NCBI GenBank assembly: GCA_016934645.1
Contig: JAFGSL010000180.1
Coordinates: 1-6,238, forward strand
Direction of reading: 5' to 3'
DNA length: 6,238 nucleotides
DNA from: Anaerolineae bacterium
GTDB taxonomy: Bacteria; Chloroflexota; Anaerolineae; B4-G1; SLSP01
Notes under the pieces: generated by a model
What the model saw: the letters and a program-made list of their open reading frames with translations, nothing else
The model's database searches: none
Told to the model about the DNA's origin: nothing
Translations under genes and position numbers: made by a program
Shown here: positions 1-4,963 of the stretch, piece after piece
How the letters are laid out: each line of letters begins with the position of its first letter
Numbering within the stretch: position 1 is the stretch's first letter

Positions 1-63
1 CGCCGCTCGTCTGCCAGGAGCGCTCACGACAATGCATTGGCTTGAATCAGCCGATAACCCATT
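1..63. other. Unassigned downstream edge
   Basis: This is non-coding sequence after the TAG stop of the 311-aa gene. No terminator with a T-tract, no strong SD and no recognisable gene start is visible in these 63 bases. Confidence 0.5.
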
Positions 64-999
64 CTACAAAGTGCGGAATACAAGTTTCAGTGAGTTTTCG
101 TTGAGGACAATGAGCACTCCGACAATCACGGGCGCGACCAGCACGGAGATCGGGCTGACGAATAACAAAAGCAGAATTCCACCGCCTAAAATGGCAAACA
201 CCGAAAGACCGGTACCGCCCGAAAAACGGAAGAAGAGCACAGCAAACATAATCATCACAACTGCACCTAGAATAAAGCGCGCAGTGGGATTGTCCGTCAG
301 CCATTTGTTGACCAACTGCACGAACGTCATCTTGATCACGCGCGTCATACCACGCTGCGGGAAAGAGACACCGACCCGATAAGCCTGCGTCGCGGGTTCC
401 TGTGTCTGCCACACAGCAACAGCGCGTCCCTGGTAGAGCGCCTTGTTGGTAAAGGGAACGTCCTGATACAACATTTCATCCGGTTGGATACCTTCCAGCA
501 TGTGGATGGCGATCTGGATGTTCGATGTGCCGCGCACGAAGTCACTGGAAAACCAGGTCGGCGTAATCTGCAACGAGGCGAGTTCTTTGTTGGTCGTATC
601 CTGGAAGACCAGGTCGGGCATGCTGAACTCGAAGTGCAGCGTGCCGCTCGATCCTCGTGGAATGGCCTGGCCACTTAGGTGGACTTCGACACCAGGATTC
701 ACGTATTCGGATTTGCGGATGTCGCTCAGGTTGACGCCGTTAATCGAAGCGCTCATCGTGCTGATGTTGTAGTTGCTGTGCGGCATGCCGATGTCCACGA
801 TATCGATGGGGCTGCCGTAGTTTTCGAATGTGATGTCGTAGACGATCTTCACCGAGGCGTCCGGCTGTACGTAGACCTGCATCTTTAGATCCGGCACACC
901 AAAGCTGTAATTCTGGGCCGCCACTGGCCCTCCGAAGGACGTCAACACCAGTAATAACGTCAGCAAAACTAACGCCCGAAATATACGTTTGCTTTTCAT
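64..999 (-). CDS. Secreted/membrane paralogue of DUF2207-like protein, short form (311 aa)
   Basis: Function unknown. The protein starts with a clear signal peptide: basic MKSKR, a leucine-rich core at about residues 9-22, and a likely cleavage after VAA (residue 28) just before QNYSF. Residues 29-230 form an extracytoplasmic, probably beta-rich domain. It is collinear and roughly two-thirds identical by eye to the same region of the 585-aa protein upstream, sharing stretches such as YDITFENYGS, DIRKSEYVNPGVEVHL, ASLQITPTWF and RVGVSFPQRG. After residue 240 the two diverge. This one has about three hydrophobic segments (roughly 242-258, 264-281, 283-299) and ends with a short basic tail, with no cytoplasmic domain and no Cys-Ala tail. 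The ATG at 999 has a GGAGG eight bases upstream (1008-1012), and the stop is TAG. It lies 85 bp behind its paralogue and probably shares its transcript. It is best seen as a diverged tandem duplicate, perhaps a partner or competitor in the membrane. The DUF2207 link is by resemblance only. Confidence 0.85.
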   Translation of the reverse strand: MKSKRIFRALVLLTLLLVLTSFGGPVAAQNYSFGVPDLKMQVYVQPDASVKIVYDITFENYGSPIDIVDIGMPHSNYNISTMSASINGVNLSDIRKSEYVNPGVEVHLSGQAIPRGSSGTLHFEFSMPDLVFQDTTNKELASLQITPTWFSSDFVRGTSNIQIAIHMLEGIQPDEMLYQDVPFTNKALYQGRAVAVWQTQEPATQAYRVGVSFPQRGMTRVIKMTFVQLVNKWLTDNPTARFILGAVVMIMFAVLFFRFSGGTGLSVFAILGGGILLLLFVSPISVLVAPVIVGVLIVLNENSLKLVFRTL

Positions 1000-1025
1000 C
1001 CTTTATACCTCCAACAAGCTCAACG

Positions 1026-1074
1026 AGCTTTCAGCGATCAGTCCTCAGCTTTCAATTGCTGATAGCTGAAAGCT
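1026..1074. repeat. Imperfect inverted repeat (hairpin) between the two paralogues
   Basis: The left arm AGCTTTCAGCGATCAG (1026-1041) and the right arm CTGATAGCTGAAAGCT (1059-1074) are inverse complements at 15 of 16 positions, around a 17-nt loop. The loop itself carries another AGCTTTCA. The hairpin fills most of the 85-bp gap between the stop at 1085 and the start at 999. No T-tract follows on the minus strand, so it does not look like a standard intrinsic terminator. It could be an mRNA processing or stabilising hairpin that sets the ratio of the two paralogues, or a copy of a dispersed short intergenic repeat. Confidence 0.7.
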
Positions 1075-1084
1075 GACTGCTAAA

Positions 1085-2842
1085 TCACCGTCCACCACCC
1101 GCGCAGGCACACGCGCAGGCGCATCCAGCGCAAGCACAGGCACAACTGCTGTGAAAACTCCCGCCCGATGAAGACGAATGCGTGACCGGCGTGGGTTTTT
1201 GCAACGACGTCGGCATGATTGCGGCAGCCATACCGCCCATCGTCGTTTCGGCCCAGCCCGCGAAGGAGGAAGCCACATCGCCGAACTTCGGGGCAGGACG
1301 CCCACTGGCGGCAGCGCTCCCCCCGCTCTTTATCCCCCCCACCGGCGGGGACGTCAGGGGGGGACGTGTCCCGCGCGCCCAAAGCGGCCAGTAGTTGTAA
1401 GTGCCGACGGTCATCACCCTCCGGTAGTCCTTGTCGAGCATCACCCACGGCGCATACTTGTCGAGATATTGCTCACGCTGCTGGATATCGCCGAACGCAG
1501 AGGCTTGCTCCATCGCCCGTTCAATAACACGGCGATAATAGTCCTGGGTATCCGAGAGATCGAACCCCTGCATCTTGGCGGCGGCGATTTTCACCAGGTC
1601 CTCCATCGGCTTGACAACCTTGAGTTGCTTCACCGGCTTGTCAGGGTTCTCCTGGATCAGGTCCAGGAAAGCATCCTCGTAGTTATGGATCACGGTTCCC
1701 TGCCGCTGTGCAACGGAGCGGCGAAACTTCGCGCGCGCATCAGCATCCTCCAGATCGGTGCGGTAGGCATCCTCAATTTCCACCGTCAAAGCTTCGGTGA
1801 GCGAGCCGGTTCCATCCGCTTTCCGCACCAGTCCCTTCTCGAGCAAACCAAAGATGACGAGTGCCAGCACCTTGTTCAGCGGCATTTCCAGGATAATGGC
1901 GGCCTCAGGCGCGGTCAGCCCACGCTTGATCCCGCCACCCTCAACTTGAGCGATAGGCGGCAAGTAATTCGGCTTGCTGGCCTTCTTAATGGCCCTAACG
2001 ATCACCCAGAAAATGAAGATGGGGAAAACAAGCGGCAGACAGCCACCAACGATCCCGCCAATGACACCCGCGAACTGCCCGAACCACTGCATAAAGAGAT
2101 CCCACGTGGTCACTTCAGTGACATTGGTGAGGCCGCGCTGCGGGAAAGAGACACCCACGCGATATTCTTTCGTCGCCGCGACGTTCTCGAAGCGCCACAC
2201 CGTGACCACGCGCCCGTTCTCGGTGCCCTTGTCGGTAAAGGCGACATCCTGGTACAATACCTCGTCCAACTGAATGCCCTCGAGCATGGTGATGCGGATC
2301 TCGATCGTTCCCGTCCCGCGCGTCGAACTGCTATCGAACCACGTGGGCGTGATTTGCAACGAGGCATTCTCCTTGTTCGTGGTATCGGTAAAAATCATCT
2401 CCGGCATCGTCATCTCGAAGTGAAGCGTGCCTTTTCCACCCGATGGAATGGCCTTGCCATCGAGATGCACTTCCACGCCGGGATTGACATACTCGGATTT
2501 GCGAATATCGGTCAGCGCCACCCCATCAATGGAGGCGCTCATATTACTGATGCTATAGCCGCTGTGCGGCGTCCCGATGTCTACAATATCGATGGCGCTT
2601 CCATAGTTCTCGAAAGTGATGTCGTAAATGATCTTCGCGGAACTGTCCGGCTGGACAAAGACCTGCATCAGCATCTCCGGCACAGCGAAACTGTAGTTCT
2701 GGGCATACGCTGGCCCACCGGGGGACACAGCGAGCATTAGCAGTACCAGCAAGGCCAGTGCGTGACGCAACGGTGCGTGACGCAGCGGTGCGTGACGCAC
2801 CAATGCGTGACGCACCAGTGTGTGACGATGTTTCCGTTTCAT
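1085..2842 (-). CDS. DUF2207-like membrane protein with C-terminal Cys-Ala tail (585 aa)
   Basis: Biochemical function unknown. Layout: an unusually long basic n-region of RHxxx repeats (residues 6-27), a hydrophobic core (28-39) and probable signal peptidase cleavage after AYA (residue 47); an extracytoplasmic domain (48-255) matching the short paralogue downstream; one membrane segment (about 257-284) followed by the basic RAIKKASK; then a cytoplasmic part. That part has a conserved-looking helical stretch YLPPIAQVEGGGIKRGL...APEAAIILE...GLLEKGLV (about 293-340), a charged helical region (about 350-475), a low-complexity Pro/Gly linker (about 490-520), a Ser-rich spacer, and a tail with seven Cys alternating with Ala before GGGR. 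The YLPP/KRGLTAPEAA segment reminds me of the C-terminal half of DUF2207 proteins. Type I topology would put the tail in the cytoplasm. The ATG at 2842 is chosen because GGAGGTG sits five bases upstream and the next gene stops two bases away, giving translational coupling. The open frame continues to a TTG at 2890, which is unlikely to be used. Confidence 0.85.
   Translation of the reverse strand: MKRKHRHTLVRHALVRHAPLRHAPLRHALALLVLLMLAVSPGGPAYAQNYSFAVPEMLMQVFVQPDSSAKIIYDITFENYGSAIDIVDIGTPHSGYSISNMSASIDGVALTDIRKSEYVNPGVEVHLDGKAIPSGGKGTLHFEMTMPEMIFTDTTNKENASLQITPTWFDSSSTRGTGTIEIRITMLEGIQLDEVLYQDVAFTDKGTENGRVVTVWRFENVAATKEYRVGVSFPQRGLTNVTEVTTWDLFMQWFGQFAGVIGGIVGGCLPLVFPIFIFWVIVRAIKKASKPNYLPPIAQVEGGGIKRGLTAPEAAIILEMPLNKVLALVIFGLLEKGLVRKADGTGSLTEALTVEIEDAYRTDLEDADARAKFRRSVAQRQGTVIHNYEDAFLDLIQENPDKPVKQLKVVKPMEDLVKIAAAKMQGFDLSDTQDYYRRVIERAMEQASAFGDIQQREQYLDKYAPWVMLDKDYRRVMTVGTYNYWPLWARGTRPPLTSPPVGGIKSGGSAAASGRPAPKFGDVASSFAGWAETTMGGMAAAIMPTSLQKPTPVTHSSSSGGSFHSSCACACAGCACACACAGGGR
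1088..1144 (-). other. Alternating Cys-Ala C-terminal tail, possible modification or metal site
   Basis: The last 19 codons encode three Cys-Ala pairs, a glycine, four more Cys-Ala pairs, then GGGR. Counting from the ATG at 2842, the cysteines are residues 567, 569, 571, 574, 576, 578 and 580. Codons vary (TGC and TGT for Cys; GCC, GCT and GCG for Ala), so the pattern is kept at protein level and is not a simple microsatellite. A Ser/Gly-rich spacer precedes it. Such a core-like, cysteine-dense tail next to a PqqD/SPASM protein suggests a target for thiol-based modification or iron-sulfur or metal binding. Alternatively it is a low-complexity tail analogous to the glycine-rich ends of related membrane proteins. 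Confidence 0.8.
1319..1363. repeat. In-frame C/G-tract palindromic insert in the coding sequence
   Basis: A run of six C (1319-1324), a run of seven C (1334-1340) and a run of seven G (1357-1363) stand close together inside the 585-aa gene. C7 and G7 can pair around a 16-nt loop. The codons (about residues 494-508, reading PPLTSPPVGGIKSGG) form a Pro/Gly linker unlike the helical sequence before it. The composition resembles intergenic palindromic repeats that can be tolerated inside genes when in frame. Identity with a known repeat family was not tested. Confidence 0.5.
2760..2834. repeat. 15-bp tandem repeat, about 4.5 copies, in signal peptide n-region
   Basis: On the plus strand the units are GCGTGACGCAACGGT, GCGTGACGCAGCGGT, GCGTGACGCACCAAT and GCGTGACGCACCAGT, followed by a decayed copy beginning GTGTGACG. 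Fifteen bases equals five codons, so copy-number change keeps the frame. On the minus strand each unit encodes RH followed by A/T, L/P and V/L. The array extends the positively charged start of the signal peptide of the 585-aa protein, and the short paralogue lacks it. It looks like recent slippage expansion. Confidence 0.85.
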
Positions 2843-2844
2843 TC

Positions 2845-4143
2845 TCACACCTCCGACATCTGCGCCCACCCCGCCGGTTCGCGGGGACAATCGGCGGCGC
2901 AGATTGCTAACCCGGGACAGCGATCGCAGTGCGTCGGCGCTTCGACGCGCTCGCGGTATCTACGGAAAACCTCGTGATTCCAGATATCGCTCCACGCCAT
3001 GGCGAGCAGATTGCCCGCGCTCTTGTACTGACCGCGAGGTGGAATAACACTGCCATCCGGTTCGACGCGCACGGCCACATCGCCGGAGCAACGCGGGCCG
3101 TCTTGCACTTGCTCGGCCAGGGAATGCGCTGGATCGCGTTGCACGGGTGGATCCCAGATAAAGCGTGCCGACATCTCATGTGCGGCTTCCTCGACCATTG
3201 TGGCAACCTGGGGCATAGCGTCGGCAGCAAAGATTCCATCCCGTTCGGCGAGCGCCTCGTCGGTGGTGACATAGGCAACGAAGGCGATGTTGTCGGCGCC
3301 CTGCGCCATCAACGTGTGAACCGTGGTGTTGAGCGCATACAACGTCGCCTGGACGAGTGGCAGTTCCGCAACGGCGCACAGTTGGTTCTCTTCCAGCCAT
3401 GCCAACAACGCGATCGCAGCGGTGTGGTCGCCGTCGCCGCATAACGCGTCGTGGACGGCAGGATCGTCGGAGGCGTAGATGAAGGTGACGTGATCCACAC
3501 CCGCCTGGAGCACAGCCGTCAACAGCTCAGTGTTCCACAAATCACTGGCACGCCCGCGCACCCCGGCAATCATCCCCAGGTCCTCGGCCCGCTCGATAGC
3601 ACGAACAAGGTATGTGGCGTCAGGATCGCGTGGCGCGAGGAGGGTCACGTGCGGAATGCCTGCATCCCATAATTTGTCGATGATCGGCAGCAGCTTCTCC
3701 GGTTCAGCCAGTGGCAGGGAGGCTTGCAACGGGGCAATTAGTTCCGCACTGTAGGGCGAGAGGGCGGCATCGTCGAGATTGAAAACCGGATACATATCCT
3801 CCGGCGCGATGATTTGGGCGATAAGCCCTTCCACTTTAGCGATATCCGCTCGCATCACATCCTCGGTGGCCCCACGGAAATTGGCGACAAGTTCCTGGAG
3901 AACCACATCCGCACTCTTGCCGTCAAGCAAGCCCTTGACGATGAGGACGCCGGTCGGCGAAAGGCGTACGGCGGCAGCGGCGTTGGCGATCAACATCCCC
4001 GAGCCATCGCGCTCCACCCGCAAGTGAAAGCGTGTGATCATACCCTCGGCTTCCTTCATCACGTGATAGATTCCAGGAGAGACCGGCGGTGGGGGAGCAG
4101 CGCGTTTGACGCTAAACAGATTTTTGAGCCATTCGATTGCCAT
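2845..4143 (-). CDS. PqqD-like / radical-SAM-like / SPASM protein lacking the radical SAM cysteines
   Basis: Probable cytoplasmic peptide- or protein-maturation factor, catalytic status doubtful. Residues about 35-112 look like a PqqD-type recognition domain (RFHLRVERDGSG, LSPTGVLIVKGLLDGKS, then helices to LIAQIIAP). Residues about 115-330 follow a radical SAM barrel pattern (LLPIIDKLWDAGIPHVTLLAPRDP, LGMIAGVRGRASDLW, LQAGVDHVTFIYASDDPAVHDAL, GADNIAFVAYV). The expected CX3CX2C is missing, since the matching stretch LDDAALSPYSAEL has no cysteine, and the usual GGEP is LAPRDP. The C-terminus is SPASM-like: C352 and G364, then Pro at 369 where the family GX4C cysteine is expected, then a perfect C406-X2-C409-X5-C415-X3-C419. 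No further cysteine follows. The ATG at 4143 has AGGAGGT four bases upstream (4148-4154). The gene ends two bases before the Cys-Ala tail protein, which makes that protein the obvious candidate partner. Family calls rest on motif recognition. A non-catalytic scaffold that delivers a tail to another enzyme is as likely as an active enzyme. Confidence 0.75.
   Translation of the reverse strand: MAIEWLKNLFSVKRAAPPPPVSPGIYHVMKEAEGMITRFHLRVERDGSGMLIANAAAAVRLSPTGVLIVKGLLDGKSADVVLQELVANFRGATEDVMRADIAKVEGLIAQIIAPEDMYPVFNLDDAALSPYSAELIAPLQASLPLAEPEKLLPIIDKLWDAGIPHVTLLAPRDPDATYLVRAIERAEDLGMIAGVRGRASDLWNTELLTAVLQAGVDHVTFIYASDDPAVHDALCGDGDHTAAIALLAWLEENQLCAVAELPLVQATLYALNTTVHTLMAQGADNIAFVAYVTTDEALAERDGIFAADAMPQVATMVEEAAHEMSARFIWDPPVQRDPAHSLAEQVQDGPRCSGDVAVRVEPDGSVIPPRGQYKSAGNLLAMAWSDIWNHEVFRRYRERVEAPTHCDRCPGLAICAADCPREPAGWAQMSEV
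2848..2854 (-). promoter_or_regulatory. Shine-Dalgarno GGAGGTG embedded in the end of the SPASM gene
   Basis: On the minus strand the reading is GGAGGTG, TGA, GA, ATG. The SD is formed by the Glu-Val codons just before the TGA stop of the 432-aa gene, and the ATG at 2842 follows five bases after the SD. This decides the start of the 585-aa protein and makes coupled translation of the two very likely. Confidence 0.8.
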
Positions 4144-4229
4144 ATTGACCTCCTATTCGATGCTCGTTACTCGTTGCTGGATGCTGGATTGGGCAGTTCG
4201 GTGGTTGGGTTGATGGCCAGCACCTCGTT

Positions 4230-4258
4230 ATTCTAACATCTTCGCCAGGAAATGTACA
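4230..4258 (-). promoter_or_regulatory. Candidate sigma70-type promoter for the SPASM/membrane protein block
   Basis: On the minus strand TGTACA (4253-4258) and TAGAAT (4230-4235) are separated by exactly 17 bases and match the consensus at 4/6 and 5/6. Transcription would start near 4223, giving a leader of about 80 nt before the ATG at 4143. The hexamers are in the only sizeable non-coding gap upstream of the left block. It is a motif match only. Confidence 0.4.
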
Positions 4259-4261
4259 TTT
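4250..4261. promoter_or_regulatory. Perfect 12-bp palindrome AAATGTACATTT over the candidate -35 box
   Basis: AAATGTACATTT is its own reverse complement and abuts the TAA stop (4262-4264) of the upstream gene. It overlaps the proposed -35 hexamer, the position expected for a repressor or activator site. AT-rich 12-mers of this kind can also arise by chance. Confidence 0.35.
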
Positions 4262-4963
4262 TTATCTCTTACGATACTTACGGTCGTAGAGGGTGTCGTC
4301 GTAGGGAGCGCGGCGGCCAGGACAGTTTTCACGCGGACAGAGTTGGCAACTGGTGAAATCGTCGCGCCAATCTTGGCGTCCCGTCGCAAAGCGCAGTCCT
4401 GACACGGTTTTGTTCGGCGTCATCAGAAAGCTATCCGAGAGTTCTACCCCGATGGCGCCTTTGACGTCGCCAAGGATAGTGAAGAGCGGGCGCTGCTGCG
4501 GCAGCGGCCAATCGGCGAGTGATCCGGGCGACATTGCCGCCATTTTCCCCAGCCCATACTGCTCCGTCATTTGTACATTCAGTGTCTGAACGGCCTCGCG
4601 TAACGCCATCTCCTTGATAAGATCGGCCCAATACTGGTAAAGCATATCCTCCTGCGCGTGCGCCCAGGCATCCAGCTCCACGCCGCACGTCACAACGTAG
4701 GGGAACACGCGATAGACAGGTTCCAGGTTCACGCTCAGCACCCGGCTGGTAAACTTCATGCCATCGATGACAACCGTATCGTCATCCCTGGCATCGATAA
4801 AAGCAACCTTGTAGAGCGCCTTAGGCCGGGCAAGCTCCTGAGCCTCATCCGCCAGACGCTGCACATCGCCAACATAGGGACTGCCTTCCTTGATGCGCAA
4901 ACGACTCAACAGCACTGCTCGATCCGGTTGAAAGGGGATAGCATCAATGATGGTATTACACAT
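4262..4963 (-). CDS. Vitamin B12-dependent methionine synthase activation domain-like protein (233 aa)
   Basis: It resembles the stand-alone form of the MetH reactivation domain, which in that family binds SAM for reductive methylation of the inactive cobalamin. Evidence: the central helical region with AHAQEDMLYQYWADLIKEMALREAV (about 101-124), then MSPGSLADWPLPQQRPLF (144-161), corresponding to the family's Pro-Gly SAM-binding segment, and GVELSDSFLMTPNKTVSGLRFA (about 172-193), matching the conserved 'Lt.s..M.P..SvSG' motif. The end carries CQLCPRENC (C206, C209, C214) followed by basic residues, a possible iron-sulfur or metal site absent from the classical MetH domain. The ATG at 4963 overlaps the kinase TAA as TAATG. 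The upstream 56 in-frame codons lie inside the kinase gene and look non-conserved, so this start is preferred; only a weak GGGGG serves as SD, consistent with reinitiation. No methionine synthase catalytic gene is in view, so its corrinoid partner may be encoded elsewhere, or it may serve another corrinoid protein. Confidence 0.72.
   Translation of the reverse strand: MCNTIIDAIPFQPDRAVLLSRLRIKEGSPYVGDVQRLADEAQELARPKALYKVAFIDARDDDTVVIDGMKFTSRVLSVNLEPVYRVFPYVVTCGVELDAWAHAQEDMLYQYWADLIKEMALREAVQTLNVQMTEQYGLGKMAAMSPGSLADWPLPQQRPLFTILGDVKGAIGVELSDSFLMTPNKTVSGLRFATGRQDWRDDFTSCQLCPRENCPGRRAPYDDTLYDRKYRKR

Noticed and set aside
40..60. Terminator after the 311-aa gene
   Set aside because: Only a weak stem of four to five pairs (GGCT/AGCC) is possible and no T-tract follows on the minus strand.
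1178..2740. A 520-codon open frame on the plus strand
   Set aside because: It is fully antisense to the 585-aa gene, its product is rich in Arg/His/Asp without a recognisable domain, and the minus-strand frame has a signal peptide, a paralogue and a coupled SD.
2760..2834. CRISPR-like array
   Set aside because: The units are 15 bp, directly adjacent with no spacers, and encode part of a signal peptide.
2843..2890. N-terminal extension of the 585-aa protein to a TTG at 2890
   Set aside because: It would overlap the SPASM gene and put 16 residues before the signal peptide. The ATG at 2842 has a well-placed GGAGGTG.
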